In this document: positions 34,973 to 44,321 of the stretch, in pieces
Position numbering within the stretch: the stretch's first letter is position 1
How the letters are laid out: each line of letters opens with the position of its first letter
Source: Erythrobacter sanguineus
Lineage (GTDB): Bacteria; Pseudomonadota; Alphaproteobacteria; Sphingomonadales; Sphingomonadaceae
Direction: 5' to 3'
Assembly (NCBI GenBank): GCA_945878845.1
Contig: CAMCUB010000022.1
Coordinates: 1 to 56,809 of the forward strand
DNA: 56,809 nucleotides
Translations under genes and position numbers: made by a program
The notes under the pieces: generated by a model
The model's database searches: none
Told to the model about the DNA's origin: nothing
The model's input: the letters and a program-made list of their open reading frames with translations, nothing else

Positions 34973-36493
34973 TCAGGCCGCGAGCGGCGGGGCGGCGCAG
35001 TGGCGGGCGATGAACTCGCCGTGGCTCGGCATGGCGGCGACCGCCTCGTCCATCGCGGTGCGGATCTGGGCGAGCCGCTCGGCGACCGGCACGCCTTCGC
35101 GCATATGGGCGAGCGCCGGGGCGCGGGCAGGCGTGATGCCCTGGCCGAGATACACGGCGATCCAGCTGGGGTTGGCGAACAGCTCCTGTCCGTCGGCGAC
35201 CAGCATTCCGTTGGTGCGGAAATGGTCGATCTTGTACTGCAGGCTGTCGGGGATCGGCATGGCCGCGCAGTAGCGCCACAGCTCGGAATCGTCCCGCTCG
35301 GTGGCCTTGTAGTGGAGGATCAGGAAGTCGCGGATCAGCTCGTACTCGCGCGCGGTCTGGGCGTTGTACTCGCGGGCGAGCAGCGGCGACATGGCGGCGT
35401 CGGGCAGCAGCGCGATGAGGCGCAGGATGCCGTACTGGATGAGATGGAGGCTGGTGGACTCGAGCGGCTCCATGAAGCCTGCCGACAGCCCGATGGCGAC
35501 GCAGTTCCGCTTCCAGAACTCGCGGCGCTTGCCGGTGACGAAGCGCAAGGGGCGCGGGTCGGCGAGGGCCTTGCCGTCGAGGTTGGCGAGGAGGGTGTCG
35601 GCCGCCTCGTCCTCGGAGATGAACTGCGAGCAGTGGACGTAGCCATTGCCGGTGCGGTGCTGGAGCGGGATGCGCCACTGCCACCCGGCCTCGCGCGCGG
35701 TGGAGCGGGTGTAGGGGGTGAACTCGCCGCGCTCGCAAGGGACGGCGACGGCGCGGTCGCAGGGGAGCCAGTGCTGCCAGTTGTCGTAGCCGGCCTCGAG
35801 CGCTTCCTCGATCAGCAGGCCGCGGAAGCCCGAGCAGTCGATGAAGAACTCGGCTTCGATGCGGGTGCCATTGTCGAGGGTGACGGCTTCGATGAACCCG
35901 TCCTCGCCGCGGAGGCTGACGTCGACGACCTTGCCCTCGACGCGGGTCACCCCCCGCGCCTCGGCGTAGCGCCTGAGGTAGGCGGCGTAGAGCCCGGCGT
36001 CGAAGTGGTAGGCGTAGTCGAAGGTCGACTGGATCAGCCGCCGGTCGGGCGAGGGATGGGCGAACTTGCCTGCCTTGGCCATCGCCCAGCACATCGAGAA
36101 GTCGCCGATCGGGCCATCGGTGCGCCCCGCCAGATGCTCGCGCATCCAGTGGTGGTAGAAGGGCACGGTGTCGAACTCGGCGCCGTACTGGCCGAAGGGG
36201 TGGAAGTAGCGGTGGTCCTTGCGGCCCCAATCGACGAACTCGATGCCGAGCTTGAAGCTGCCCTGCGTCTCGCGCACGAAGGTCGCCTCGTCGATGCCGA
36301 GGCGCTGGTTGAAGTGGCGGATCGGGGGGATGGTGGCCTCGCCGACGCCGACCGTGCCGATCGCCTCGCTCTCGACGAGCGTGATCGCGCAGGACCCGCC
36401 CACCGCCTGCGCGAGCGCGGCGGCGGTCATCCACCCCGCGCTGCCGCCGCCGACGATGGTGATGGACTTCAAGGGGGCGGGCGCGTCGCTCAT
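34973..36493 (-). CDS. Tryptophan-halogenase family flavoprotein (copy 2)
   Basis: A 506-residue paralogue of the protein at 29233. It keeps the FAD motif [18 protein letters not shown], the catalytic lysine in SFKLGIEF (Lys81), [14 protein letters not shown] and the glutamate motif [16 protein letters not shown]. It is translated from an ATG overlapping the stop of the LacI gene by 4 nt, so it is the last gene of the amylase-glucosidase-lacI-halogenase operon and is presumably co-regulated with glucan use. Its substrate is unknown; halogenation of a sugar-linked or envelope molecule is only one possibility. Confidence 0.9.
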   Translation of the reverse strand: MSDAPAPLKSITIVGGGSAGWMTAAALAQAVGGSCAITLVESEAIGTVGVGEATIPPIRHFNQRLGIDEATFVRETQGSFKLGIEFVDWGRKDHRYFHPFGQYGAEFDTVPFYHHWMREHLAGRTDGPIGDFSMCWAMAKAGKFAHPSPDRRLIQSTFDYAYHFDAGLYAAYLRRYAEARGVTRVEGKVVDVSLRGEDGFIEAVTLDNGTRIEAEFFIDCSGFRGLLIEEALEAGYDNWQHWLPCDRAVAVPCERGEFTPYTRSTAREAGWQWRIPLQHRTGNGYVHCSQFISEDEAADTLLANLDGKALADPRPLRFVTGKRREFWKRNCVAIGLSAGFMEPLESTSLHLIQYGILRLIALLPDAAMSPLLAREYNAQTAREYELIRDFLILHYKATERDDSELWRYCAAMPIPDSLQYKIDHFRTNGMLVADGQELFANPSWIAVYLGQGITPARAPALAHMREGVPVAERLAQIRTAMDEAVAAMPSHGEFIARHCAAPPLAA

Positions 36494-37521
36494 CCCCCGC
36501 AGCTTTCGCGGATCAGCAGGCTGGTCTCCAGCCGCTGCGAGATCGCCGGGCCATCGCCCTTGTCGATCAGCTTGGAGACCAGCATCCGGCCCGCAAGGTT
36601 GGCGTCCTGGTCGATGGTGGTGAGCTGCGGAGTGACGAGCCGCGCGGCGGGGATGTTGTCGTATCCCACCACCGAGACATCCTCGGACACCCGCATGCCT
36701 GAGCGGGTCAGCGCCCGGATCGCGCCGATGGCGATGAGATCGGAAGCGGCGAAGATCGCGTCGAACCTGAGACCGCGGGCGAGCGCGCTGCGAACGGCGG
36801 CCTCAGCCGAGTGGACCTCGAAATGGGCGGGGACGACCAGATCGTCATCGAAGGCGATCCCGGCCTGCTCCAGCGCCTGCTTGTATCCGCGCAACCGCTG
36901 CTCTGCCTCGGGCGCTTCGCTGTCGCCGAGGAAAGCGATGCGCCGCCGACCGAGCCGCGCGAGGTGCGACGTGGCGCGGCGGCCGCCGGCAAGGTTGTCC
37001 GAGCCGATCACGCAATACTGCGCGTCCGGGAACTCGGCCCCCCACACCACAAAGCGGTTGTCGCGCGCGGCAAGCGCGTTGAATTCGTGATGGAGCGAGG
37101 ACTGGCCGATGAAGATCACCCCGGTCGCGCGGCTGGTGCTCATCGCGTAGTCGAGATCGCCGGTCGCGCGGGGGGCAAGGTGGCTGATGATGAGGTCGGC
37201 ATTGCGCTCGCGCGCGGCCTCGGCGATCCCGGCCAGCAGCTCGAGGAAGAAGGGGTCCGACACCCGGCCGTCGCGTCCCTGCGGGGCGGGGACGACCACC
37301 GCGAGGGTCGCATCCGCGCCGATCGGGCCGCTCGGCATGCTGGCGCGGAACTCGTAGTCATGCGCGCGGGCGATCTGCCAGATCTGCTGCTTGGTGCGGC
37401 GCTTGACCGAGGGACTGTCATTGAGCGCGCGGCTGACGGTCGAGATCGACACCCCCGCCTCGCGCGCGATATCCTCGAGCGTGGCGCTACGCCGGGATTG
37501 CGAGAGCGGGTTGTCGGCCAT
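36490..37521 (-). CDS. LacI-family transcriptional regulator of the glucan locus
   Basis: A 343-residue regulator. The N-terminal LacI HTH is complete: [31 protein letters not shown] (about residues 13-43). A periplasmic-binding-protein-like effector domain follows, with [23 protein letters not shown] near the end. It is co-transcribed with the GH13 genes, 9 nt after the alpha-glucosidase gene. It likely represses the locus until maltodextrin is present, using TTGCAA palindromes as operators (inference). Confidence 0.93.
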   Translation of the reverse strand: MADNPLSQSRRSATLEDIAREAGVSISTVSRALNDSPSVKRRTKQQIWQIARAHDYEFRASMPSGPIGADATLAVVVPAPQGRDGRVSDPFFLELLAGIAEAARERNADLIISHLAPRATGDLDYAMSTSRATGVIFIGQSSLHHEFNALAARDNRFVVWGAEFPDAQYCVIGSDNLAGGRRATSHLARLGRRRIAFLGDSEAPEAEQRLRGYKQALEQAGIAFDDDLVVPAHFEVHSAEAAVRSALARGLRFDAIFAASDLIAIGAIRALTRSGMRVSEDVSVVGYDNIPAARLVTPQLTTIDQDANLAGRMLVSKLIDKGDGPAISQRLETSLLIRESCGG

Positions 37522-37530
37522 CCGTGTGCT

Positions 37531-39183
37531 CTAGCCGCCCGTCACCCGGGCCCAGTAGCCAGTGCCGGGCGCCAGCGCTTCGGGCACGGCGCCGCCGCCG
37601 ACATGGCTTTCAGTGGCGATCAGCGTGAGCGGGCCGAGGCTTTCAGGCGCGCTCCAGTGGCCGGGCGCATCGCCGAGATTGAAGACGCAGACCACTGCGC
37701 CGGACTCGTCCTCGCGCAGGAAGGCGAGGATGTCCTCGGGGCTGTCGAGCAGCGCAATCGCGCCCCGCGCCAGCGCCGGAGCCCCGCGCCGCGCGGCGAG
37801 CAGCGCGCGGGCATAGCCGAGGGTCGAGGCGGGGTCTTCGGCCTGCGTGTCGACCGCAAAGCCGGTGTGGACCGGATCAAGCTTCAGCCAGGTGCGGTTG
37901 GCGCTCGAGAAGCCCGCTTGCGGCGCGTTCGCCGCCCACGGCATCGGAGTGCGCGCACCGTCACGGCCCAGCGTATGCGGCCAATTGGTGATCGCCTCGG
38001 GGTCCTGCAGGTCCTCGAAGGCGACCTCGCCCTGCGGCAGGCCGAGTTCCTCGCCCTGGTAAATGATCGGGTTACCGCGCAGCGCCAGCAGCAGCAGCAG
38101 GTTGAGGCGGCCGGCGCGCGCCATGTCGCCGTCCAGCGTCCAGCGGGTCACCGCGCGCGGGGCGTCGTGGTTCGAGAAAGCCCAGCTCGGCCAGCCCTCG
38201 CCCGGCTCCCCGCTCCACTGCGAGAGGCTGGCGCGCACCAGCGGCGCGGTGAGGCGCGGGGCGTAGAGGAAATCGAAGTTGTAGGCGCTGTCGAGCCGCT
38301 TGCCGCCTTGCGTGAAGGCCTTCATCTCCGCGAGCGGCTCGGGCCCGCCGACTTCGGCGACGGTGAAGCTGCCCGGAAACTCGTCGAGCGTCTGCCGGAT
38401 CCGTTCAAGGAAGGCGACGATATCCGGGTGCGACTGGTTGTACTGCTTGATCTGCATGTCGAAGGGCCGGGTAACCAGCTCCATCGGGACGCCAGAGGGC
38501 GGGTTATCGCGCAGTTCCGGGTCATGCATCGAGAAGTTGAGCGCATCGAGCCGGAAGCCGTCGACCCCGCGCGAAAGCCAGAACCGCGCCACATCGAGCA
38601 GCGCGTTCTGCACGTCCGGGTTGTGGACGTTGAGATCGGGCTGCGAGGTGAGGAAGTTGTGCAGGTAGTACTGCTTCCTCGGCCCGTCCCACTGCCATGC
38701 CGAGCCACCGAACACCGATTGCCAGTTCGACGGCGGCGAGCCGCAGGGCTTGGGATCGGCCCAGACATACCAGTCGGCCTTGGGGTTGGTGCAGTCCTGC
38801 CGGCTCTCTTGGAACCACGCGTGTTCGTCGGAGGTGTGCGAATAGACCTGGTCGATGATAACCTTGAGGCCCAATGCGTGGGCCTTCTCGATGATCCGGT
38901 CGAAATCAGCAAAGGTGCCGAAGCTCGGGTCGATCCCGCAATAGTCGGCGACGTCGTAGCCGAAGTCCTTCATCGGCGAGGTGAAGAAGGGCGAAATCCA
39001 GATGCCATCGACCCCGAGGTCGGCGATGTAGTCGAGCCCGTCAGCGATACCGGCAAGATCGCCGATCCCGTCGCCATTGGTGTCGCGGAAGGAGCGCGGG
39101 TAGATCTGGTAGATGACCGCCCCGCGCCACCACACCAGCGGGGCGTCGGTGGCAACAGCGGTGTCGGCAAGTGCGGTCGCCAT
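37531..39183 (-). CDS. GH13 alpha-glucosidase (oligo-1,6-glucosidase type), cytoplasmic
   Basis: A 550-residue GH13 enzyme that hydrolyses terminal alpha-glucosidic bonds of malto-oligosaccharides. The family regions are complete: IYQIYPRSFRDTNGDGIGDLAGI, DQVYSHTSDEHAWF, GFRLDALNF (nucleophile Asp), TVAEVGG (acid Glu) and FSNHDAPRAVTRW (third Asp). There is no signal peptide, so it should act in the cytoplasm after import. It starts 1 nt inside the amylase stop (TAATG), showing coupling. Confidence 0.93.
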   Translation of the reverse strand: MATALADTAVATDAPLVWWRGAVIYQIYPRSFRDTNGDGIGDLAGIADGLDYIADLGVDGIWISPFFTSPMKDFGYDVADYCGIDPSFGTFADFDRIIEKAHALGLKVIIDQVYSHTSDEHAWFQESRQDCTNPKADWYVWADPKPCGSPPSNWQSVFGGSAWQWDGPRKQYYLHNFLTSQPDLNVHNPDVQNALLDVARFWLSRGVDGFRLDALNFSMHDPELRDNPPSGVPMELVTRPFDMQIKQYNQSHPDIVAFLERIRQTLDEFPGSFTVAEVGGPEPLAEMKAFTQGGKRLDSAYNFDFLYAPRLTAPLVRASLSQWSGEPGEGWPSWAFSNHDAPRAVTRWTLDGDMARAGRLNLLLLLALRGNPIIYQGEELGLPQGEVAFEDLQDPEAITNWPHTLGRDGARTPMPWAANAPQAGFSSANRTWLKLDPVHTGFAVDTQAEDPASTLGYARALLAARRGAPALARGAIALLDSPEDILAFLREDESGAVVCVFNLGDAPGHWSAPESLGPLTLIATESHVGGGAVPEALAPGTGYWARVTGG

Positions 39184-41033
39184 TAGTCGTCGGTCTCCAG
39201 AATGCAGGCGGCAAAGCCGAAGGCGGGCAGCGTGACTGCGACCGAGCCCGGTGCGGCGAGCGCGGCAGGGCAGGGGCCGACCAGCGGCTTGATCCGGGTC
39301 GCGCGGTAGCTGACCTCGATGCTTCGCGAAAGTGGACTTTCGCCGGTGTTGAACAGCGCCAGAATGCGCTGTCCGGTTTCGGGATCGTGGCGCTCGACCG
39401 CGAGCAGGCCGGGGCCGGCTTCGGTGAAGGCGCGCACCGTGGTGAGGCCGCGCCGCAGCGCCGGGGCCGCGGTGCGGGCGGCGGACAGTTCGGCGATCTG
39501 GCGGTAGAGCGGATGGGCAGGATCGAAATTGTCCTGCGCGGTGGTGGCATCGCTGCCGATCAGATCATTGTCGTTGTAGAACGCCACCTTCGAGGGGAAC
39601 ATGTCCTCGCGCGCCAGCTGGTCGTTGCCGTCGGAGATGAAGCCCTGCTCGTCCCCGTAATAGACCGTCGGCACCCCGCGCAGCAGGAACATCATCGCAT
39701 GGCCGAGCTTGACGCGGGCGAGCAGCTTGGCCTCATCGGCATTGCCGCTCATGTCGCGCACGAACATCGAGAAGCGCCCGAAATCGTGGTTGCCGAGGAA
39801 GGTCGGCAGGCCCAGCGCGGTCTTGGCGCCGCCGGGATAGACCACGTCCTGCTCGAGGAATTCGGCCATCAGCCTCGGGCCCGCCTTGCCGGACGCCACC
39901 AGCTGCGCGGCTTTGGCAAAGCCCATGTCGAGCGCATAGGGCAAGCCGCTTTGCGCCATCACCTGCGCGGCGATGGTGGCGGTGGGCTCCTCGTAGGCGA
40001 TCTCGCCGAAGATGTGGAAGTGCTTGATGCCCTTGGCCTGGGCGCGCTGCAGGATCGCGGGCGTGAAGGCCTGCCAGAACTCGGGGTTCACGTGCTTGGC
40101 GGTGTCGATGCGGTAGCCGTCGATCCCGTAATCGTCGATCCACTGGCCGAAGATTTCGATCATGCCATTGACCACGCGCGGGTTCTCGGTGGCGAGATCG
40201 TCGAGGCCTGCGAAGTCGCCATAGAGGCTGCTCTCGCCCACCCAGTGCGAATCGCCGCGGTTGTGATAGAGCGTCACGTCATTGAGCCAGGCGGGGACCT
40301 TGATGTCCTTCTCCGCCTCGGTCACGATCGGGGTGTAGGCGAAAGCGGGGTTGGTCAGGCGCGCCCAGTTGGCGGGATCGGGTTCGTCGTCGCCCGCAAA
40401 GCCTTCGTTGATCGGCTTGCCGCCCGGCCCCCCGGCCCGCGAGAAGGGGTATTCGCCCTTGCTGCGATAGGCATACTTGCCTTCGGCATAGTTGATCACG
40501 TCGGCGGTGTGGTTGATGATGATGTCCATGTAGACCTTCATCCCGCGCGCGTGAGCGGCATCGACGAAGGCCTTGAACTCGGCATTGGTGCCGAAATGCG
40601 GATCGACCTGGGTGAAGTCGGTCACCCAGTAGCCGTGATAGCCCGCGCTCTCCCGCCCGGGCAGACCCTGCACCGGCTTGTTCTTGAAGATCGGCGCGAA
40701 CCAGATCGCGGTGACGCCCATGCCCTGAACGTAATCGAGCTTCGCGGTCAGCCCCTTGAGATCGCCGCCATGGTAGAAGCCCTTGTGGGTCGGGTCGAAG
40801 CCGTGCTGGAAGGCGCCGCCCTTTAGGCCGCCCTTGTCGTTCGACGGATCGCCGTTGGCGAAGCGATCGGGAAGGACGAAGTAGATGATCTCATCCTCGA
40901 GTCCGCGATCGGCGATTGGGGCGGGGGGCGCGGCAGGGACCGGAGCGGGCGGCGTTTCGGCCGCCAGCGGAGCCCCCATCAAGGCGGTGCCTGCACACAG
41001 CACAGCCGCGAGCTTCGCGAAGATTCGCTTCAT
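39183..41033 (-). CDS. Exported GH13 alpha-amylase family enzyme
   Basis: A 616-residue GH13 hydrolase with a signal peptide (MKRIFAKLAAVLCAGTALMGAPLAAE) and a Pro/Ala-rich linker before the catalytic domain. Key regions: IIYFVLPDRFANGDPSND, DIIINHTADV, GYRIDTAKHV (nucleophile Asp), HIFGEIAYE (acid Glu) and FLGNHDFGRF (Asp). It should cleave alpha-glucans in the periplasm. The start at 41033 has a strong GGAGGGAG site. It is the first gene of the minus-strand operon and diverges from the MFS gene across an operator-bearing region. Confidence 0.92.
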   Translation of the reverse strand: MKRIFAKLAAVLCAGTALMGAPLAAETPPAPVPAAPPAPIADRGLEDEIIYFVLPDRFANGDPSNDKGGLKGGAFQHGFDPTHKGFYHGGDLKGLTAKLDYVQGMGVTAIWFAPIFKNKPVQGLPGRESAGYHGYWVTDFTQVDPHFGTNAEFKAFVDAAHARGMKVYMDIIINHTADVINYAEGKYAYRSKGEYPFSRAGGPGGKPINEGFAGDDEPDPANWARLTNPAFAYTPIVTEAEKDIKVPAWLNDVTLYHNRGDSHWVGESSLYGDFAGLDDLATENPRVVNGMIEIFGQWIDDYGIDGYRIDTAKHVNPEFWQAFTPAILQRAQAKGIKHFHIFGEIAYEEPTATIAAQVMAQSGLPYALDMGFAKAAQLVASGKAGPRLMAEFLEQDVVYPGGAKTALGLPTFLGNHDFGRFSMFVRDMSGNADEAKLLARVKLGHAMMFLLRGVPTVYYGDEQGFISDGNDQLAREDMFPSKVAFYNDNDLIGSDATTAQDNFDPAHPLYRQIAELSAARTAAPALRRGLTTVRAFTEAGPGLLAVERHDPETGQRILALFNTGESPLSRSIEVSYRATRIKPLVGPCPAALAAPGSVAVTLPAFGFAACILETDD

Positions 41034-41077
41034 GACCCAACTCCCTCCGGCAGCAGTTGTGACAGCTTGGGAATGTT

Positions 41078-41095
41078 TTTGCAAATCTTTGTGAC
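41078..41095. promoter_or_regulatory. Partial TTGCAA palindrome, candidate operator (site 2)
   Basis: TTTGCAAATCTTTGTGAC matches 13 of 18 positions of the 31375 palindrome, with one intact TTTGCAAA half. It lies 45 bp upstream of the exported amylase start, a position suited to repression of the minus-strand operon. Confidence 0.35.
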
Positions 41096-41202
41096 GGGCT
41101 CTCGGCGTCCGGAGTGGGCCATTCAAGCTGTTTGACTTGCTTGTAAAACTGTCTGCTGCAGCGACGGGTTGCCGAATTTTCCCGCTCCAAACCGCAAAGT
41201 TT

Positions 41203-41220
41203 CTTGCAAATTTTTGCAAG
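41203..41220. promoter_or_regulatory. Near-perfect 18-bp palindrome, candidate LacI-family operator (site 3)
   Basis: CTTGCAAATTTTTGCAAG, an inverted repeat with CTTGCAAA and TTTGCAAG-type halves, differs from the 31375 site only at the two outermost bases and one centre base. It lies 117 bp before the MFS porter start, in the divergent control region. Confidence 0.55.
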
Positions 41221-41336
41221 GCGGTCAGACTGTCACACGGCCACAACAAGCCGCCACACCGGACGCAAGAACCGGGAGTATAGGCGGATGGCCATGCCGC
41301 GTCACGCCCGCTGGGCCGCGCGCGGCGGGGAGAGGG

Positions 41337-42929
41337 ATGAAAGCGACCATGACGCACGTCGGCCACAAGCCTGCGCTGAGCGCCGGCCAGATCTGGAACA
41401 TGAGTTTCGGATTCCTCGGAATCCAGATCGGGTTCGAGCTCCAGAACGGCAATGTCAGCCGCATCTTCCAGACACTGGGCGCCGATGTCGGCGAGCTTGC
41501 CATCCTGTGGATCGCCGCGCCGATGACGGGGCTGATCGTGCAGCCGATCATCGGGCATCTTTCGGACAAGACCTGGAGCCCGCGCTTCGGCCGCCGCCGG
41601 CCCTTCTTCCTGATCGGCGCGCTGCTGGCGAGCCTGGCGCTGTTCGTCATGCCCAACGCGCCCGCCTTGTGGATCGCGGCGGGGATGCTGTGGGTGATGG
41701 ACGCCTCGCTCAACATCACGATGGAGCCGTTCCGCGCCTTTGTGGGCGATAACCTGCCCGATCGTCAGCGCACCATGGGCTATGCGATGCAGAGCTTCTT
41801 CATCGGCGCGGGCGCGGTGATCGCGGGCGCGCTGCCGTGGGTGATGACCAACTGGCTGGGGATGAGCAACACCGCGTCCGAGGGGGTGATCCCCGATACG
41901 GTGCAGTGGTCGTTCTACATCGGCGGGGCGGCGCTGCTGGCGGCGGTGGCGTGGACGGTGTTCTCGACCAAGGAATATTCTCCGCAAGAGCTCGCCAGCT
42001 TCGAGGCCGCGCGCGCAGACACTCCGCGGGCCACCGCAGGTGCCGCGCCGCGCAGCGCTGCGCAGTTCACGAGCGGCGGGATGGTGTGGGTGATCGCGGG
42101 GCTGTTGATCGCGGCGCTCGTCGCTTTCGCTCGAAGCGAAGCGGGTGCTGCATTCCTCGGCACAATCGAGATTGCCAAGGACATCTATGTCCTCGCCGCG
42201 CTGGTCGCCGGGTTTGGCATCATCCAGCTGATCGCGGGCTCGCTGCGAAAGCAGGGCCGCGAAGAGAGCGGCTTCATGGAGGTCGTCACCGACCTCTTCG
42301 CCATGCCGCGCACCATGCGCCAGCTTGCCGTGGTGCAGTTCTTCAGCTGGTTCGGGATGTTCGGGTTGTGGATCTACGGCACGCCCGGGGTCACCGAATA
42401 CCACTTCGGCGCAAGCGATGCGGCCAGCGCCGCCTACCAGAACGGCGCCGATTGGTGGAGCCTGATGGGATCGGTGAGGAACGGCCTCGCCGCCGTCGCC
42501 GCGCTTGGCTTCGTCATGATTGCCGCCAAGATCGACCGCTGCCGCCTCCACGCCTTCAACCTGATCGCGGGTGCGGCGGGCTTTGCTGCGGTGCTGCTGG
42601 TGCGCGATCCGGCGCTCTTGTGGATCCCGCAGATCGGGATCGGCATCGCCTGGGCCTCGATCGTGTCGATGCCCTATGCGATCCTTGCCGGCTGTGTGCC
42701 GCAGGAAAAAATGGGCATTTACATGGGGGTGTTCAACATCTTCATCGTCGTGCCGCAGCTGCTCGCCTCGACCCTGCTCGGGTTCCTGCTGACCAACCTG
42801 TTCGGCGGCCAACCTATCTGGGCGATGGCGATTTCGGCGGTGAGCATGGTGCTGGCGGCGGTCGCGACCTTCTTCGTCGCCGATGGCGAGGGGGCGAGGG
42901 CGCCGCAGCCTGTGGCGGGGCAGGCGTAA
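41337..42929 (+). CDS. MFS sugar transporter (SLC45-like, maltose/sucrose type)
   Basis: A 530-residue inner-membrane carrier with 12 predicted helices. The GHLSDKTWSPRFGRRRPFF loop is typical of the SLC45/GPH-like sugar porters, as is MEPFRAFVGDNLPDRQRTMGYAMQ. A long hydrophilic loop divides the two halves. It probably imports maltose or short maltodextrins with protons. The start is either 41337, with GGGGAG 4 nt before it, or 41349. The stop overlaps the next gene by 1 nt (TAATG). Confidence 0.88.
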   Translation: MKATMTHVGHKPALSAGQIWNMSFGFLGIQIGFELQNGNVSRIFQTLGADVGELAILWIAAPMTGLIVQPIIGHLSDKTWSPRFGRRRPFFLIGALLASLALFVMPNAPALWIAAGMLWVMDASLNITMEPFRAFVGDNLPDRQRTMGYAMQSFFIGAGAVIAGALPWVMTNWLGMSNTASEGVIPDTVQWSFYIGGAALLAAVAWTVFSTKEYSPQELASFEAARADTPRATAGAAPRSAAQFTSGGMVWVIAGLLIAALVAFARSEAGAAFLGTIEIAKDIYVLAALVAGFGIIQLIAGSLRKQGREESGFMEVVTDLFAMPRTMRQLAVVQFFSWFGMFGLWIYGTPGVTEYHFGASDAASAAYQNGADWWSLMGSVRNGLAAVAALGFVMIAAKIDRCRLHAFNLIAGAAGFAAVLLVRDPALLWIPQIGIGIAWASIVSMPYAILAGCVPQEKMGIYMGVFNIFIVVPQLLASTLLGFLLTNLFGGQPIWAMAISAVSMVLAAVATFFVADGEGARAPQPVAGQA

Positions 42930-44293
42930 TGCGGCTTGTCGCCACGCTGCTGGCGAGCGTGCTGATCGCCGCCCCGGCGCTGGCCGAGCCGGACTATACG
43001 CCGCGCGATGTGGTCGAAGTGCAAAACGCCGACTGGACGCGCGACGCGGTGCTCTACCAAGTGAACACCCGTCAGTTCACCCCCGAGGGCACATTCGCCG
43101 CCGCGCAAAAGCAGCTCCCGCGCCTTGCCGCTATGGGCGTCGACATCATCTGGCTGATGCCGGTCCATCCGATCGGCGAGGCGGGCCGAAAGGGGACGCT
43201 GGGCAGCCCATATGCCGTGCGCGACTATCGCGCGGTCAATCCCGAGCTTGGCACCGAGGCCGAGTTCCGCGCCTTCGTCGACGAGGCGCACCGGCTGGGA
43301 CTGAAGGTGATCCTCGATTGGGTCTCCAACCACTCAGCCTATGACAATCCGCTCACCGTCAGCCACCCCGAGTGGTACACCCGCACCCCCGAGGGCGCGC
43401 TCACCAGCCCCGCAGGCACCGACTGGTCGGACGTCGCGGACTTCGACTACAGCCAGCCTGCCTTGCGCGAATACATGACCGAGAGCCTCGCCTTCTGGGT
43501 GCGCGAATACGGCATCGACGGGTTCCGCTGCGATGTCGCGGGCTATGTGCCGACGGACTTCTGGGAAACGGCGCGGGCGCAGCTCGACGCCATAAAACCG
43601 GTCTTCATGCTCGCCGAATGGGAGCAGCGCGATCTCCACGCCCGCGCCTTCGATGCGACCTATGGCTGGGGCTGGAAGGAAGCGATGCAGCGCCTCGTCA
43701 AGAGCGGCGAGGGTGCGGGGCCGATGCGGGGCTACTACGCTGGGCAATCCGAAACCTGGCCGCGCGCGGCGATGCGGATGTTCTATACCGAGAACCACGA
43801 CCAGAACTCGTGGGACGGGGTGGCGGCCAAGATCTACGGGCCCGCCTACGAGGCGGCGATTGCGCTGTCTTTCACGGGCGCAGGGATGCCGCTGATCTAC
43901 AACGGGCAGGAGGCCGACAACGACCGGCAGCTGCAGTTCTTCGAGCGCGATCCGATCGTCTGGAAGGAGGGCCGGCTGACCGGCCTGTTCGAGAAACTCG
44001 TCGCTTTGAAGACCGCCAACCCGGCGCTCCACAATGGCCGCTTCGGCGCTGGGATGGTCGAGGTGCCCACCAGCCAGACTGCCGACGTCTACGCCTTCAC
44101 GCGGGGGCACAAGGGCGCGCGCGTCTTTGCCGTCTTCAACCTCAGCCCGCGCCCGCACACCATCACCTTCAGCCACGCTCGCCACCACGGCAGCTACACC
44201 GACGCGATGACCGGCGCGCCCGCGCTGTTTGCAGGCGGCGAGATGCTCGATCTGCCCGCATGGGGCTTCCGCATATACACCGAGACCAAGTGA
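42929..44293 (+). CDS. Exported GH13 alpha-amylase family enzyme (second)
   Basis: A 454-residue GH13 hydrolase with a short signal peptide (MRLVATLLASVLIAAPALA). Family regions: VLYQVNTRQFTPEGTF, DWVSNHSAYDNPL, GFRCDVAGYVPTDFW (nucleophile Asp), FMLAEWEQRD (acid Glu) and MFYTENHDQNSWDG (Asp). It is shorter than the first amylase, with a small C-terminal beta domain. Periplasmic. Co-translated with the MFS gene; followed 28 nt later by the GH97 gene. Confidence 0.9.
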   Translation: MRLVATLLASVLIAAPALAEPDYTPRDVVEVQNADWTRDAVLYQVNTRQFTPEGTFAAAQKQLPRLAAMGVDIIWLMPVHPIGEAGRKGTLGSPYAVRDYRAVNPELGTEAEFRAFVDEAHRLGLKVILDWVSNHSAYDNPLTVSHPEWYTRTPEGALTSPAGTDWSDVADFDYSQPALREYMTESLAFWVREYGIDGFRCDVAGYVPTDFWETARAQLDAIKPVFMLAEWEQRDLHARAFDATYGWGWKEAMQRLVKSGEGAGPMRGYYAGQSETWPRAAMRMFYTENHDQNSWDGVAAKIYGPAYEAAIALSFTGAGMPLIYNGQEADNDRQLQFFERDPIVWKEGRLTGLFEKLVALKTANPALHNGRFGAGMVEVPTSQTADVYAFTRGHKGARVFAVFNLSPRPHTITFSHARHHGSYTDAMTGAPALFAGGEMLDLPAWGFRIYTETK

Positions 44294-44321
44294 GGCGCCG
44301 CACAGGCGCGGGAGAGGATGC

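Larger units (their letters stand above)
41034..41336. other. Divergent control region of the two glucan operons
   Basis: This 303-bp gene-free stretch separates the amylase operon (minus) from the MFS-GH13-GH97 operon (plus). It is markedly AT-richer than its neighbours and contains one near-perfect TTGCAA palindrome (41203) and one partial (41078). Ribosome-binding sites flank both ends. No clear -35/-10 pair was assigned. Confidence 0.6.

Noticed and set aside
41034..42812. Upstream extension of the exported amylase frame to 1209 codons
   Set aside because: The extension runs antisense through the MFS gene and has no domain; the ATG at 41033 gives a signal peptide and a strong ribosome-binding site.
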